Notes: generated from the letters alone by a model not told the origin. Shown: positions 33,867 through 44,759, counted from the first letter of the stretch. The stretch is DNA of 64,000 bases from Acinetobacter nosocomialis NIPH 2119 (GCF_000368085.1 NZ_KB849239.1:2330160-2394159); one strand, 5' to 3'. Numbers and translations: made by a program.

Positions 33867-35273
33867 ATGCATGATGTAATTGTGATTGGTGGTGGGAATG
33901 CTGCGTTGTGTGCCGCACTCACAGCAAAAGAAAGTGGCGCTTCTGTGCTGGTCATAGAAGCAGCACCCAAAGAATGGCGTGGTGGTAACTCACAACACAC
34001 TCGTAACCTTCGCTGCATGCATGATGCTCCTCAAGACGTATTAGTCGATGCTTATCCCGAAGAGGAATATTGGCAAGACCTACTTAAAGTCACTGCCGGA
34101 AAAACCAATGAGCACTTAGCTCGTCTCGTTATTCGTAGCACAGCCACCTGCCGCGACTGGATGCGTAAACATGGTGTGAATTTTCAGCCGCCGCTATCGG
34201 GTGCTTTACATGTTGCACGTACCAATGCCTTTTTTATGGGTGGCGGTAAAGCCCTTATTAATGCGTATTACCGTAGTGCTGAAAAACTTGGCATTGAGAT
34301 TTTATACAACACAAAAATTAAAGATCTAAAGTTAAACCAAGGACATTTTGAAGCTGCAATTGCGGAAGATGGCCGCGTGTTTAAGGCGAAAAGCTGTGTA
34401 TTGGCCGCAGGTGGTTTTGAGTCAAATTTGGAATGGTTAAGAGAAGCATGGGGACAAAATGAAAACGGCGAATGGCCTGCCGATAATTTCATTATCCGTG
34501 GAACTCGCTTTAATCAAGGCAACTTACTCAAATTTATGATAGATCAAGGCGCCGATATTATTGGTGACCCATCGCAATCGCATTGTGTCGCCGTAGATGC
34601 ACGCGCACCGTTATATGACGGCGGCATCTGCACTCGTATTGACTGCGTTTCACTGGGTATTGTGGTCAATAACAAAGCCGAACGTTTTTATGATGAAGGC
34701 GAAGACTTCTGGCCAAAACGTTATGCGATTTGGGGCCGCCTTGTTGCCAAACAGCCACAGCAAATTGCCTATTCGATTATCGACTCAAAAGCGATTGGGC
34801 GCTTTATGCCACCTGTGTTTGCGGGTGTAAAAGCAAATAGCATTCAAGAACTGGCCGAAAAAATCGGACTAGATGCAAAAACCTTATGCCACACCGTAGA
34901 AGAATTTAACCAAGCCTGTGTGCAAGGCACCTTTAACCATACCGTTTTAGATGACTGCACTACCCAAAATATTGTTCCCAACAAAACCCATTGGGCTGTC
35001 CCTCTCGATCGCCCACCTTTCTATGCCTATGCCCTTAAACCCGGCATTACCTTTACCTATTTAGGGTTAAAAGTCGAAGATGATGCTGCTGTGCGTTTTA
35101 ACAATAAAGCCAGCCGCAACCTGTTTGTCGCAGGTGAAATGATGGCAGGTAACGTACTCGGTCAGGGTTATACCGCTGGGGTCGGTATGTCGATTGGCAC
35201 GACCTTTGGACGCATTGCAGGAAAAAATGCAGCCCACTATGCACTTTCACAAGGAGTTGAACATGAATGCTAG
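33867..35273 (+). CDS. tcuA: FAD-dependent tricarballylate dehydrogenase-like TcuA
   Basis: This is a 468-aa flavoprotein. The N-terminal dinucleotide-binding motif is [21 protein letters not shown] with [14 protein letters not shown] following. Near the C-terminus [21 protein letters not shown] is the second FAD-contact segment shared with fumarate reductase/succinate dehydrogenase flavoproteins. TcuA oxidises tricarballylate to cis-aconitate. The stop overlaps the tcuB start by 11 bp. The true substrate here could also be an aconitate isomer. Confidence 0.85.
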   Translation: MHDVIVIGGGNAALCAALTAKESGASVLVIEAAPKEWRGGNSQHTRNLRCMHDAPQDVLVDAYPEEEYWQDLLKVTAGKTNEHLARLVIRSTATCRDWMRKHGVNFQPPLSGALHVARTNAFFMGGGKALINAYYRSAEKLGIEILYNTKIKDLKLNQGHFEAAIAEDGRVFKAKSCVLAAGGFESNLEWLREAWGQNENGEWPADNFIIRGTRFNQGNLLKFMIDQGADIIGDPSQSHCVAVDARAPLYDGGICTRIDCVSLGIVVNNKAERFYDEGEDFWPKRYAIWGRLVAKQPQQIAYSIIDSKAIGRFMPPVFAGVKANSIQELAEKIGLDAKTLCHTVEEFNQACVQGTFNHTVLDDCTTQNIVPNKTHWAVPLDRPPFYAYALKPGITFTYLGLKVEDDAAVRFNNKASRNLFVAGEMMAGNVLGQGYTAGVGMSIGTTFGRIAGKNAAHYALSQGVEHEC

Positions 35274-36396
35274 TACTAAAGCCCTAATTCCAGTTGTTCA
35301 GCTCTCTGACCATGAGCAGGAAGTTCAAAGAGCACTACAAATTTGTAATGCTTGTCGTTACTGCGAGTCATTTTGTGCTGTATTTGCGGCCATGACCAAA
35401 CGTCTTGAGTTTAATCAAGCCGATATTCATTACCTCGCAAACCTATGCCATAACTGTGGTGCTTGTTTACATGCTTGCCAATATGCCCCGCCACATGAGT
35501 TTGGTGTAAATATTCCAAAAGCGATGGCGCAAGTACGTTTGGAAACTTACCAAGAGTTTGCGACCCCTCAGCCTTTAGGCCGACTTTATAAGTCTGTTGG
35601 GATTCCTTTTGTTTCGGCGCTATCAGCTATTTTCTTTTTATGCATGTTAGCTGTGGTGTGGTACAAAGGCACCGACCTGTTTGCAGGCTATCAAGGTAAT
35701 TTCTATGCGATTTTCCCGCATAACTTTTTAGCGCTACTGTTTGGAGCGACCTTTACAGTTGCGATTGTTCTGCTCGGCATTGGGATTAGTAAATTCTGGC
35801 GACAGACGTCTAAAGTCATTCATGGCAAAGTTGAGAAACCAGACCTAGTTCAAGCCACCCAAAATGTATTAACACTTAAATATTTAGATGGTGGACATGG
35901 CAAAGGCTGTAATGAGCAAGATGACCGTTACACACAAATCCGCCGTGTGTTCCATCACCTGACTTTTTATGGCTTTATGCTCTGCTTTGCAGCTACGGGT
36001 GTAGCGACTTTATATCACTATTTTCTTGACCTACATGCGCCTTACCCTATCTTTAGCTTGCCTGTGATTTTGGGTACTTTGGGTGGGATTGGCTTAGTGA
36101 TTGGTCCATCGGGCTTGCTCTATTTAAATCTTAAACGTCACCCATTACATGGTGACCGTGAGCAAAAACCTGTAGATCGAGGCTTTATTTTCCTTCTACT
36201 TATCGTTAGCGCTTCAGGGCTAGTACTTATGGCATTTCGTAATACCCCTTACATGGCACTTTTACTGATTTTCCATTTAGCCACGGTCATGACATTCTTC
36301 ATTACCATGCCATTTGGAAAGTTCGCACATGGTTTTTACCGCAGTGCTTCTTTACTCAAATTCGCCATCGAAGAGCGTATTTCCAAGAAGTCATAA
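35263..36396 (+). CDS. tcuB: TcuB, membrane electron-transfer partner of TcuA
   Basis: This is a 377-aa protein. Two CxxC-rich iron-sulfur motifs lie near the N-terminus: [11 protein letters not shown] and [12 protein letters not shown]. About six membrane segments follow, with several His that could bind haem. TcuB reoxidises the FADH2 of TcuA and passes electrons to quinones. The start at ATG 35263 is preceded by AAGGAG inside tcuA; the frame extends upstream but overlaps tcuA heavily. Overlapping genes imply coupled translation. Confidence 0.88.
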   Translation: MNASTKALIPVVQLSDHEQEVQRALQICNACRYCESFCAVFAAMTKRLEFNQADIHYLANLCHNCGACLHACQYAPPHEFGVNIPKAMAQVRLETYQEFATPQPLGRLYKSVGIPFVSALSAIFFLCMLAVVWYKGTDLFAGYQGNFYAIFPHNFLALLFGATFTVAIVLLGIGISKFWRQTSKVIHGKVEKPDLVQATQNVLTLKYLDGGHGKGCNEQDDRYTQIRRVFHHLTFYGFMLCFAATGVATLYHYFLDLHAPYPIFSLPVILGTLGGIGLVIGPSGLLYLNLKRHPLHGDREQKPVDRGFIFLLLIVSASGLVLMAFRNTPYMALLLIFHLATVMTFFITMPFGKFAHGFYRSASLLKFAIEERISKKS

Positions 36397-36423
36397 TGTT
36401 TAAGATTAGAAAAACTTCCTAAT

Positions 36424-36450
36424 AAAAAACCGCTATAAAAGCGGTTTTTT
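36424..36450 (+). terminator. Terminator of tcuAB
   Basis: AAAAACCGCT and AGCGGTTTTT arms with an ATAAA loop and a T-run. It lies between convergent tcuB and the CoA-transferase gene and may work in both directions. Confidence 0.85.
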
Positions 36451-36500
36451 ATATTCAACTACAATGATAATTGAATGGACATATTGAAAACGGTAATAGC

Positions 36501-37730
36501 TTAAGCAATTTTCCCATCAATAATGCCCTTCTCTTTTAATGCAGCAAGCTCTTCTGCTGTTTTAAATCTCGATAAGATTTGAGCAGTATGTTCACCAAGC
36601 TCTGGAGGTGCATGATGATATTCAACGGGAGTATCAGACAGTTTGATGGGTGAGCCAATGGTTTGGAAGTTTTCATTTAAACGATGAGGAATATTGACCA
36701 CCAAATTACGATGCACGATTTGTGGTTCAGCCAAAGCATCTTCAATAGAATTGATAACACCTACGGGTACTTTAAGTGCATGAATCCTCTCGACCCACTC
36801 TTTAGCAGTTTTCTGCAAAAAGTGTTCCGACAATAAAGGAATCAGTTCATTTCGATATTTTACGCGGTCTTGGTTGCGCACAAACTTATCATTTTCGAGC
36901 AACTCTGGATAACCAATCGCAATACACAAATCTTTAAACTGTTTGTCGTTGCCACAAGCAATAATAAATTCTTTATCTTTAGCCTTAAAAGTTTGATACG
37001 GCACAATACTTGGGTGTTGATTACCCATGCGTTGTGGCGCTTTACCTGAAGCTAAATAATTCATTCCCTGATTTGCCAGTGCCGCGACCTGCACATCAAG
37101 GAGTGACATATCAATATACTGACCGCGTCCTGTGTGTGAGCGTGCAATCAGTGCCGCTTGAATGGCAATGGTGGAATACAATCCAGTTTGAATATCTACC
37201 ACAGCCACACCAACCTTTTGCGCACCACCACCTGCTACATCATCAGGCTCGCCAGTAATGCTCATTAAGCCAGACATACCCTGAATAATAAAATCATAAC
37301 CGGGTTCTTCTGCACGCGGGCCATCTTGCCCAAAACCGGTAATCGAGCAATAAACAATGTTCGGGTTCAACTCACTTAATGACGCGTAGTCCAAACCATA
37401 TTTAGCCAAAGACCCTGTCTTATAATTTTCAATCACGACATCGGCAGTCTTGGCAATTTCATAAATTAAGGCCTGACCTTCGGGTGTGGTTATATCTACC
37501 GCAACCGAATATTTATTACGGTTAGTACACTGAAAATAGCCAGATTCACGGGTCATACTTCCGTCTTGATCAGGCATCCATGGCGGTCCCCACATACGGG
37601 TGTCATCACCGACTCGAGGACGTTCAATTTTAATCACTTCCGCGCCAAGGTCTGCCAAGATTTGCCCACACCACGGCCCTGCAAGTACACGACTTAAATC
37701 TAAAACTCGAATTCCTTGTAATGCACCCAT
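36501..37730 (-). CDS. Class III (CaiB/BaiF) CoA-transferase, probably glutarate-specific
   Basis: This is a 409-aa CaiB/BaiF family protein: VLDLSRVLAGPWCGQILADLGAEVIKIE at the N-terminus in outline, and VVDIQTGLYSTIAIQAAL, whose Asp is in the position of the catalytic residue of the family. Homologues near gcdH transfer CoA from succinyl-CoA to glutarate. It follows the MFS gene by 51 bp in the same direction as gcdH. The cluster therefore imports glutarate, activates it here and oxidises it with GcdH. Confidence 0.82.
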   Translation of the reverse strand: MGALQGIRVLDLSRVLAGPWCGQILADLGAEVIKIERPRVGDDTRMWGPPWMPDQDGSMTRESGYFQCTNRNKYSVAVDITTPEGQALIYEIAKTADVVIENYKTGSLAKYGLDYASLSELNPNIVYCSITGFGQDGPRAEEPGYDFIIQGMSGLMSITGEPDDVAGGGAQKVGVAVVDIQTGLYSTIAIQAALIARSHTGRGQYIDMSLLDVQVAALANQGMNYLASGKAPQRMGNQHPSIVPYQTFKAKDKEFIIACGNDKQFKDLCIAIGYPELLENDKFVRNQDRVKYRNELIPLLSEHFLQKTAKEWVERIHALKVPVGVINSIEDALAEPQIVHRNLVVNIPHRLNENFQTIGSPIKLSDTPVEYHHAPPELGEHTAQILSRFKTAEELAALKEKGIIDGKIA

Positions 37731-37781
37731 AACGATACCCTTATCTTTTTAGAAGGCGCTAATGCACCTCCCTGTCATTGT

Positions 37782-39104
37782 TTATGATTGTCTTTGTGGA
37801 TCGTACTGACGATCTTTAATAAATAAGCCTGGCAATACCCCTGCAACAAAATACGCAGCACCCATCACAATAAAGGCCATAGCAAAAGTTCCACCCGATG
37901 CCAAGAAACCAATGGTGGCTGGTGCTATCGCTGCCCCGACACGACCAATGTTATAAGCACCGCCAATGGCTGTTCCGCGTACATCAGTTGAAAAACTTTC
38001 AGCCATATAAGTCGCATTTACACCGTATGGAATGCCATATAAGAAGCCAAAGGTGATTAATAAATACAAAATATTGTCAGGGGTATTGAAGAAAATAATG
38101 ATTGGCAAAAACACGGCGCTCGCAATTGTGCCAAACACAAAAACAGCACGGCGGTTAAATTTGTCAGCAAGATACCCTGCTAAAATTTTGCCTAAAATCA
38201 TTGCTGTATATGAACCCACCATATAACTGGTTAAGTTTTTAAAGTTCATATGCACTTCTGTTTCTAAATAACTTGGCATCCAGTTGTTAATGCCGTAATA
38301 ACCAAACTGTAAGAAGAATGCTGTGGTCATCCATAACAAAAACATTTTACGGTGCTTAAAGTTATTAAAGATTTGCTTATAGATACTGCTACTTTTTGGC
38401 TTTTCAGCCACAACCATTTCCTTAGGTTGTCTATTGCCTTGTAAGCTTTCAATTTTGGTGAGCTGCCAAGATTTTGGCTCTGGCACAAATCGTTGCAGGA
38501 AAATATTAACGAAAGCAGGTACTACGGTCAGGAAGAACAAAACGCGCCAGCCATGATCTGGAATAATTGCACCAGCTAATAACGTTGCAGCAATATAACC
38601 TACGGTCTGACCCGTCTGTAACGTGCCCAATACCGTGGTACGGTAAGTAGTCGGTACATATTCAGCCATTAAGGTATTACAGGCCATATAGAGTGCTCCG
38701 ATTCCTAAAGCACCTATAAAGCGTAGAGCCATAAATTGCTCGAAGCTTTGCGTAAAGCCTAACAAACAAGTCGCTACAGAAAAGAAAGTCACCGAGTTGG
38801 CAATGGTCCGTACGCGACCAAACTTGTCACATGCCCAACCACCCAAAATACCGCCAATACCCATACCCGCCAAAGAAGCACTACCTAAGGCACCCGCTTG
38901 AAAGGTACTTAACCCAAACTCTGCTTTTAAACTGGTCAAGCTATAAGACAGCAGCATAATATCAATGCCATCGACCACCATCGCAAAATAGGCAAATAAC
39001 AACGCCCATTTCCATGTATGAGGTCCAATCCTTTCGTATGTTCCAAGGTTACTTGGAAATGTATTTCTTAATTCTTTCGATATTACTTGAACGTCATTGT
39101 TCAT
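37782..39104 (-). CDS. MFS transporter (AAHS-like), probable glutarate importer
   Basis: This is a 440-aa protein with 12 hydrophobic segments and the motif GWACDKFGRVRTI. The N-terminus (AMVVDGIDIMLLSYSL) is typical of the aromatic-acid:H+ symporter group, whose charged DGxD motif in the first membrane segment is seen. It lies between gcdH and the CoA-transferase, so its substrate is probably glutarate or a related dicarboxylate. Confidence 0.75.
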   Translation of the reverse strand: MNNDVQVISKELRNTFPSNLGTYERIGPHTWKWALLFAYFAMVVDGIDIMLLSYSLTSLKAEFGLSTFQAGALGSASLAGMGIGGILGGWACDKFGRVRTIANSVTFFSVATCLLGFTQSFEQFMALRFIGALGIGALYMACNTLMAEYVPTTYRTTVLGTLQTGQTVGYIAATLLAGAIIPDHGWRVLFFLTVVPAFVNIFLQRFVPEPKSWQLTKIESLQGNRQPKEMVVAEKPKSSSIYKQIFNNFKHRKMFLLWMTTAFFLQFGYYGINNWMPSYLETEVHMNFKNLTSYMVGSYTAMILGKILAGYLADKFNRRAVFVFGTIASAVFLPIIIFFNTPDNILYLLITFGFLYGIPYGVNATYMAESFSTDVRGTAIGGAYNIGRVGAAIAPATIGFLASGGTFAMAFIVMGAAYFVAGVLPGLFIKDRQYDPQRQS

Positions 39105-39329
39105 CTTTAGTTCCTCATTTTCCCAAATGAGTCATCGGTAGCTTACTTATGTTTTCTGTATGACTTAATCTTCTATATTTTCATCATCTTACATTTGGTT
39201 TTAAGTACACAGAGGCACATCTTCACATGAGTATCCTTACGATGAATCTTGTCATTTTCCATAAATTTTTGCGTAAAAATCCCTAAAGGTGCTCCCGAAA
39301 GAACACCTCTACCTTTAAAAATGAATGAG

Positions 39330-40550
39330 TTAGTTACTAAATGCGGCTATGCCTGTTTGTGCACGACCTAAAATCAAGGCATGAACGTCATGTGTGCCTT
39401 CATAGGTATTTACGACTTCAAGATTGACCAAATGACGTGCCACACCAAACTCGTCACTAATGCCGTTTCCACCCATCATGTCACGTGCCATACGAGCAAT
39501 ATCAAGTGCCTTTCCACAGTTATTACGCTTAATTAAAGATGTACCTTCAACTGATGCAATGCCTTCATCTTTCATACGGCCAAAACGTAAAGCTGCCTGT
39601 AAACCCAAAGCAATTTCAGTTTGCATATCTGCCAATTTCTTTTGAATCAACTGATTTGCAGCCAACGGACGACCAAATTGTTTACGGTCCATGGTGTATT
39701 GATGTGCAGTATGCCAGCAGAACTCGGCAGCACCCATCGCCCCCCATGCAATACCATAACGCGCACTGTTCAAACAGGTAAATGGACCTTTTAAACCTCG
39801 AATTTCAGGGAATGCATTTTCTTCAGGTACAAAAACGTTATCCATTACAATTTCACCTGTAATCGATGCACGTAAACCGACCTTGCCATGAATGGCAGGT
39901 GCAGATAGGCCTTCCCAGCCCTTTTCTAAAATGAAGCCTCGAATGTCACCTACATTACCTTCAGCAGAAACTTCTTTTGCCCAAACCACAAATACATCGG
40001 CAATTGGGCTATTGGTAATCCACATTTTTGCGCCAGTTAAACGGTAACCACCGTCAACTTTTTTAGCACGAGTAATCATACTGCCTGGGTCTGAGCCATG
40101 ATCAGGTTCAGTCAAACCAAAACAGCCAATGTATTCACCAGTGGCAAGTTTAGGTAAGTACTTTTGCTTTTGCTCTTCGGTACCAAACTCATGAATTGGA
40201 ACCATGACCAATGAGCTTTGCACACTCGCCATAGAGCGGTAACCCGAATCCACATATTCAATTTCACGCGCAACCAAACCATAACTCACATAGTTTAAAC
40301 CTGCACCGCCATATTGCTCAGGGATGGTTGGCCCCAGTAAGCCAAGCTCTCCCATTTCACGAAAAATAGATGGATCTGTAGTTTCATGACGAAATTGTTC
40401 AAGTACACGTGGTTGCAAACGTTCTTGACAATAGGCATGAGCCGCATCACGAATCATGCGCTCATCTGAGCTAAGCTGTTGCTCAATTAAAAATGGGTCT
40501 TGCCAGTTAAATTGAACTTTTGCTTTTTTTGTTGTCACCATGTGATTCAT
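39330..40550 (-). CDS. gcdH: Glutaryl-CoA dehydrogenase
   Basis: This is a 406-aa acyl-CoA dehydrogenase. [34 protein letters not shown] and [17 protein letters not shown] are glutaryl-CoA dehydrogenase-type segments. The catalytic Glu is in [15 protein letters not shown]. The enzyme oxidises and decarboxylates glutaryl-CoA to crotonyl-CoA with FAD in lysine and glutarate breakdown. ATG 40550 or the Met three residues later are both possible starts. It is divergent from a LysR gene, with a symmetric site between. The MFS and CoA-transferase genes follow it. Confidence 0.93.
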   Translation of the reverse strand: MNHMVTTKKAKVQFNWQDPFLIEQQLSSDERMIRDAAHAYCQERLQPRVLEQFRHETTDPSIFREMGELGLLGPTIPEQYGGAGLNYVSYGLVAREIEYVDSGYRSMASVQSSLVMVPIHEFGTEEQKQKYLPKLATGEYIGCFGLTEPDHGSDPGSMITRAKKVDGGYRLTGAKMWITNSPIADVFVVWAKEVSAEGNVGDIRGFILEKGWEGLSAPAIHGKVGLRASITGEIVMDNVFVPEENAFPEIRGLKGPFTCLNSARYGIAWGAMGAAEFCWHTAHQYTMDRKQFGRPLAANQLIQKKLADMQTEIALGLQAALRFGRMKDEGIASVEGTSLIKRNNCGKALDIARMARDMMGGNGISDEFGVARHLVNLEVVNTYEGTHDVHALILGRAQTGIAAFSN

Positions 40551-40637
40551 CGCATCCTCTGCTTGATTGGATCTTCTTTATTTAACTCGATGTTATGCAT
40601 GAAAAATGCAGTAATCAAACGATAAATGTTCATGCAG

Positions 40638-40656
40638 ATATGCGACTTACGCATAT
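40638..40656. promoter_or_regulatory. Probable LysR operator of the glutarate cluster
   Basis: ATATGCG-ACTTA-CGCATAT is a perfect 7-bp inverted repeat with a 5-bp centre, containing a T-N11-A core. It lies midway between divergent gcdH and the LysR gene. Confidence 0.65.
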
Positions 40657-40795
40657 TTAAAATGAGTTACGTTAAATTTAAGGATTTAATTCGTTGTATT
40701 TCATTAAAAATGGCTTATTTTTATAATAAACTCGGATATCTGCATTTAGGTCATATGCTGTTTTGAAATATGACGACAAATAAAAGGATTTATTT

Positions 40796-41743
40796 ATGCG
40801 AAGAAGCATCCCGTCCATTCAGGGCCTGATTTGCTTTGAAAGTGCAGCAAAACATCTAAGTTATACCTATGCTGCGCAAGAGCTATGCATTACTCAAAGT
40901 GCAGTTTCGCGCCAAATTCAGCAGTTAGAAGATTTCTTAGGTGTTGAACTCTTTATACGTACTCGGCATGGCGTCGAGCTAACCATTGCAGGACAACAAT
41001 ATTTTAAAAGCATTAAACCCTACTTGTTAGGGCTAGAGAAATGTACAGCCGATGTGATTTCTCATAAGGGTTTAGGTGGAACATTAAAGTTAGGTGTGGT
41101 TCCTACCTTTGCAACGCGCTGGCTGTTACCCAAGCTCCATCTTTTAAATCAAAAACACCCTGAAATTACGGTTCATTTAGAAACCAGTACGAAACCTTTT
41201 TTATTTAACGATAATATTTTTGATGCTGCTATTTTTGCAGGTACGCAGCAGCAAATTGACCATTGGCCCGGCATACAAGCACATTATTTAATGGATGAAG
41301 AAATTGTACCTGTGTGCTCACCAAAACTCATCGAAAAGTATTTTCCAGATGCGGTCATGGTTAATGAAAATACCTATGATTTAAGCCCTGAAGATCTACT
41401 GAAAATCCCCCTACTGCAACAAACCACTCGGCCTAGCATTTGGCAAGAATGGTTTCTGACTCATCACATGCAGCACCCGAAGCCTTTTGATGGACAACGT
41501 CACGAGTTATTTTCAATGCTTGCAGTTGCCGCGAGTCATGACATGGGAATGGCTTTAATTCCACAAATGTTGATTGAGTCTGAACTGCAAAAAAAGGAAC
41601 TGGTGATTGTTTCTAATAAAAAACTAAAAGGCAGCCGAAAGTACTATCTCATTCATTCGAGCCAAGACATCTCACCGACTATTCAAAAATTTGTTGAGTG
41701 GATTTACCAAGAACTAGAACAACTAAAGACCAATACGAATTAG
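40796..41743 (+). CDS. gcdR: LysR-family regulator (GcdR-like)
   Basis: This is a 315-aa LysR protein of the GcvA-like type: MRRSIPSIQGLICFESAAKH, then AAQELCITQSAVSRQIQQLE. It is divergent from gcdH with a symmetric operator candidate in between. In Pseudomonas a divergent LysR gene, gcdR, activates gcdHG in response to glutarate, so the same role is likely here. The symbol is transferred by context and not by a unique motif. Confidence 0.8.
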   Translation: MRRSIPSIQGLICFESAAKHLSYTYAAQELCITQSAVSRQIQQLEDFLGVELFIRTRHGVELTIAGQQYFKSIKPYLLGLEKCTADVISHKGLGGTLKLGVVPTFATRWLLPKLHLLNQKHPEITVHLETSTKPFLFNDNIFDAAIFAGTQQQIDHWPGIQAHYLMDEEIVPVCSPKLIEKYFPDAVMVNENTYDLSPEDLLKIPLLQQTTRPSIWQEWFLTHHMQHPKPFDGQRHELFSMLAVAASHDMGMALIPQMLIESELQKKELVIVSNKKLKGSRKYYLIHSSQDISPTIQKFVEWIYQELEQLKTNTN

Positions 41744-41792
41744 CTCAGCAGCTTTTATTAAACTCCACGTATCTACACCTATACTCATAAAA

Positions 41793-41826
41793 AAAGATTG
41801 TGATTAATCAAAACACAATCTTTTAG
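41793..41826. terminator. Bidirectional terminator
   Basis: AAAGATTGTG (41793-41802) and CACAATCTTT (41814-41823), with A-runs and T-runs on the outer sides. It lies between the convergent LysR and alcohol dehydrogenase genes. Confidence 0.8.
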
Positions 41827-41848
41827 TTAAGCATAAATAACTTTGAAA

Positions 41849-43024
41849 TTAATGACTCATTAATTGAATATCTGAACCACTACGCTTCGGGTCAATCAAG
41901 ATTTTGGCATGCTGTTCAGGGTCACGTAATGCTTCAAATGCACTCGTAACACCTTCTAGGCCAACAACACCTGTAATGAGCGGTGAACAGTTCACTTTAC
42001 CTTTTGCAATCATATGTAGCGCATCTCGGAACTCAAGCGGCGTGTATCCCAATACAAACTGAATTTCTAACTCTTTATTAATCGCAAGTGCTGGTTCTAT
42101 TTTGTCACTTTGCATGCACACGCCCACCCCAACAATTCGGGAAAACAAAGGTGCACCTTCAATAATTTGCTGTAAAACGCCCGGTACGCCAACACACTCA
42201 AAAATAACAGGACGTTTTGGCAGAGCGCCTAATTTATCAATCATGCGCCATCCATGCCACCACGGTAAGCGTGTCGCTTGCAATTTATCAAACAGCCCCA
42301 TGCCCATATTAATGGCATCAGAAACATTGCCAAGCAAACCAAATTCTTTCCAGTTAGCAAATGGTGATGTCTCTTTAGGATCTACCACTATATCGGCACC
42401 GCATTGCTCAGCAAGCTTACGACGGTTTGGTGAAAAGTCACTGGCAACTACAGTTTTAACCCCCGCTGCTTTAAGCATTAATATGACACCTAGCCCGACA
42501 GGACCACAACCGACCACAATCGCAGGTTCACTCGTTTTTACACGACTACGGCGAACCGCATGCAATGCAACTGCCATAGGTTCAGTCATGGCAGCACTAT
42601 CTGCATCTAGACCATTCGGTACTTCAAATATCAAGCTTGATTGAGCCAATACTTGCTCGGCATAGCCACCCGAAGCATTTGGAGAAAGGCCTGTAGACAA
42701 ATAACCATGCTGATCAACGTTTAAAAGCGGCATTGCACAAACGAGTGTGTCGGCTTTAAATTTATGACGTGTTTTTGGACCGTAGTCTAAAACCTTGCCG
42801 CAAAACTCATGTCCTAGTACAAACGGGTCTGTGGACTTCGCTAAACCATTAAACCCTACACGTGCAGCCAAATCATGCATGTGGTCGCAGTGGTGCTGCA
42901 TATGTAAATCTGAACCACAGATCCCGCATCGCACCACTTCCAATAAAACTTGCCCTTTTGCAGGTGTTAAGTTCGGTTGATCCACGACTTGTAATGTTGC
43001 TTGATGACAAAGTACCGACTTCAT
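41849..43024 (-). CDS. Zinc-dependent alcohol/polyol dehydrogenase (MDR family)
   Basis: This is a 391-aa medium-chain dehydrogenase. RCGICGSDLHMQHHCD (catalytic Cys and nearby His), VLGHEFCGKV (zinc-binding His-Glu) and VVGCGPVGLGVILMLKAAG (NAD(P) loop) are present. The usual structural-zinc four-Cys lobe is not visible in its normal place. Relatives act on secondary alcohols or 2,3-butanediol. A 25-residue insertion after the first motif and another around the WWHGW segment are unusual. The substrate is not known. The 401 bp upstream to the adenosine deaminase start hold no supported gene. Confidence 0.8.
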   Translation of the reverse strand: MKSVLCHQATLQVVDQPNLTPAKGQVLLEVVRCGICGSDLHMQHHCDHMHDLAARVGFNGLAKSTDPFVLGHEFCGKVLDYGPKTRHKFKADTLVCAMPLLNVDQHGYLSTGLSPNASGGYAEQVLAQSSLIFEVPNGLDADSAAMTEPMAVALHAVRRSRVKTSEPAIVVGCGPVGLGVILMLKAAGVKTVVASDFSPNRRKLAEQCGADIVVDPKETSPFANWKEFGLLGNVSDAINMGMGLFDKLQATRLPWWHGWRMIDKLGALPKRPVIFECVGVPGVLQQIIEGAPLFSRIVGVGVCMQSDKIEPALAINKELEIQFVLGYTPLEFRDALHMIAKGKVNCSPLITGVVGLEGVTSAFEALRDPEQHAKILIDPKRSGSDIQLMSH

Positions 43025-43425
43025 TGGAGTGCTTCCTATTTCTTCTTTTTCATTTACTTGCCAGAAATAGATTTCTACAGATAAATTAATCGCTTTATCG
43101 GTTTGGTCTTTAGCAAGCCTTTATTCATCTTTACAAGTAAAAGCCAAAATACCAATGACCATTCTTCAGCCAATCTACTCTTGAAGAGTCAACAAAAACA
43201 GGCTCAGCGAAATTAAAAACAATAAAAATCTTGGTGCTTGTATCTTACACAGACTGCGTTATCTTCTTAGGCCAGAACAATGTCATCAAAATTAAAACTT
43301 ATACAAATATAGTAAGTTCAAAAAACTCAACTCAACGCTTTTCACAAAAACATAGCAAAACCAAACTTTTATCAGTGGCTCTAAACAGGCATGATAAATT
43401 GATGCAAACAGATAAGAAGAAATCT
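43025..43425. other. Divergent intergenic region, no supported gene
   Basis: This is the promoter region for the divergent alcohol dehydrogenase and adenosine deaminase genes. A frame continuous with adenosine deaminase starts at 43231, but its extra 65 residues are basic and unlike the family. No strong promoter or RNA structure was identified. Confidence 0.5.
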
Positions 43426-44421
43426 ATGATTACAAAAACGCTCCCGCTTACAGATATACACCGCCACCTTGATGGCAACATCCGCATTCAAACTATTTTA
43501 GAATTAGGCCAACAATACCATTTAGATTTGCCTGCTTACGACATTGAATCTTTGCGACCACACGTACAAGTGATGGATAACCAACCTGACTTATTAAGTT
43601 TTTTATCGAAGCTCGATTGGGGCGTAAAAGTATTAGCGAGTTTAGATGCCTGTAAGCGTATTGCATTTGAAAACATGCAAGATGCAGCACAACAAGGCCT
43701 AGACTATGTAGAACTACGTTTTTCACCAGGTTATATGGGCATGACCCATCAACTCCCTCTTGAAGGCGTTGTTGAAGCGGTTATTGCGGGCGTAAAAGAA
43801 GGCAGTCAAGCTTACGGAGTAAAAGCGAATTTAATTGGCATTATGAGCCGTACTTTTGGTCAGGAAGCCTGTGAAAAAGAGTTAAATGCTCTACTCGCCC
43901 ATAAAAATGATATTAAAGCGTTGGATCTTGCTGGAGATGAGCTTGGTTTTCCGGGTAATTTATTTATTGATCACTTTAAAAAAGCACGTGATGCAGGTTG
44001 GCACATTACGGTACATGCAGGTGAAGCTGCCGGTCCAGAAAGTATTTGGCAAGCCATTGAAGAATTAGGTGCCGAACGAATTGGACATGGTGTTAAAGCG
44101 GTTCAAGATTTAAAACTTTTAGATTATTTGGCAAAACACCAGATTGGTATTGAATCTTGTCTCACCTCAAATATTCAAACCAACACAGTACCCTCTTTAG
44201 CAGAACATCCATTAAAGACTTTTTTAGAACATGGTGTGCTTGCCACCATTAATACAGATGACCCTGCTGTCGAAGGTATTGAAATACAACATGAATATTT
44301 AACTGCTGCTCCACTGGCAGGTTTAAGTCCTGAGCAAATTTATACAGCTCAACAAAATGGACTTAAAATCGCATTTTTATCAGAACAAGAAAAAGATGAG
44401 TTAAGGCAGAAATATCAATAG
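43426..44421 (+). CDS. add: Adenosine deaminase family protein
   Basis: This is a 331-aa protein. The metal-binding start is [29 protein letters not shown] carries the third metal His and the catalytic Glu region, [11 protein letters not shown] follows, and STNDDPA-like [11 protein letters not shown] supplies the last metal Asp. It deaminates adenosine to inosine in purine salvage. The start at 43426 ([10 protein letters not shown]) is chosen because the family begins right before the HxH motif; ATG 43402 is possible. A related adenine deaminase cannot be fully excluded. Confidence 0.88.
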   Translation: MITKTLPLTDIHRHLDGNIRIQTILELGQQYHLDLPAYDIESLRPHVQVMDNQPDLLSFLSKLDWGVKVLASLDACKRIAFENMQDAAQQGLDYVELRFSPGYMGMTHQLPLEGVVEAVIAGVKEGSQAYGVKANLIGIMSRTFGQEACEKELNALLAHKNDIKALDLAGDELGFPGNLFIDHFKKARDAGWHITVHAGEAAGPESIWQAIEELGAERIGHGVKAVQDLKLLDYLAKHQIGIESCLTSNIQTNTVPSLAEHPLKTFLEHGVLATINTDDPAVEGIEIQHEYLTAAPLAGLSPEQIYTAQQNGLKIAFLSEQEKDELRQKYQ

Positions 44422-44490
44422 CAGAGAACAGAACTTATTTAAACAAGTTCAAATATTGGAGTGTGTATGAATTAAAATTTAAATATATAA

Positions 44491-44531
44491 AAACAAAAAA
44501 ATTCCTTCTGTCTGTAAGACTAGAAGAAATT
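44491..44531 (-). terminator. Terminator of the tRNA operon
   Basis: On the minus strand TTCTTCTAGTCT pairs with AGACAGAAGGAA and is followed by TTTTTTTG. It lies 39 bp after the last tRNA gene. Confidence 0.8.
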
Positions 44532-44569
44532 ATTTCCAATATTTGAGAAAGCTTGAACGCTTTTAAATA

Positions 44570-44646
44570 TGGTCGGAGCAGTAGGATTCGAACCTACGAC
44601 CCCCTGGTCCCAAACCAGGTGCACTACCAGGCTGTGCTATGCTCCG
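44570..44646 (-). tRNA. tRNA-Pro (anticodon TGG), copy 2
   Basis: This is a 77-nt cloverleaf with acceptor CGGAGCA/TGCTCCG, anticodon loop TTTGGGA, T-arm GTTCGAATC and an encoded CCA. It is identical in sequence to the tRNA-Pro gene at 44893. It is the last gene of the tRNA operon. Confidence 0.97.
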
Positions 44647-44650
44647 AAAT

Positions 44651-44727
44651 TGGGGTGAATGACGGGATTCGAACCCGCGACAACTGGAATCACAATCCAG
44701 GGCTCTACCAACTGAGCTACATCCACC
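44651..44727 (-). tRNA. tRNA-His (anticodon GTG)
   Basis: Acceptor GTGGATG pairs with CATTCAC; an extra 5' G faces the discriminator C, the hallmark of tRNA-His. The anticodon loop is TTGTGAT and CCA is encoded. It is four bases from the neighbouring tRNA-Pro. Confidence 0.97.
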
Positions 44728-44759
44728 ATCAAATAAGTTCTATGTACCAAGCTACCAAA

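Noticed and set aside
34597..34830. ORFs in other frames of tcuA, gcdH, argJ, nadA and similar genes
   Set aside because: They are shadows inside well-supported genes with no independent signals.
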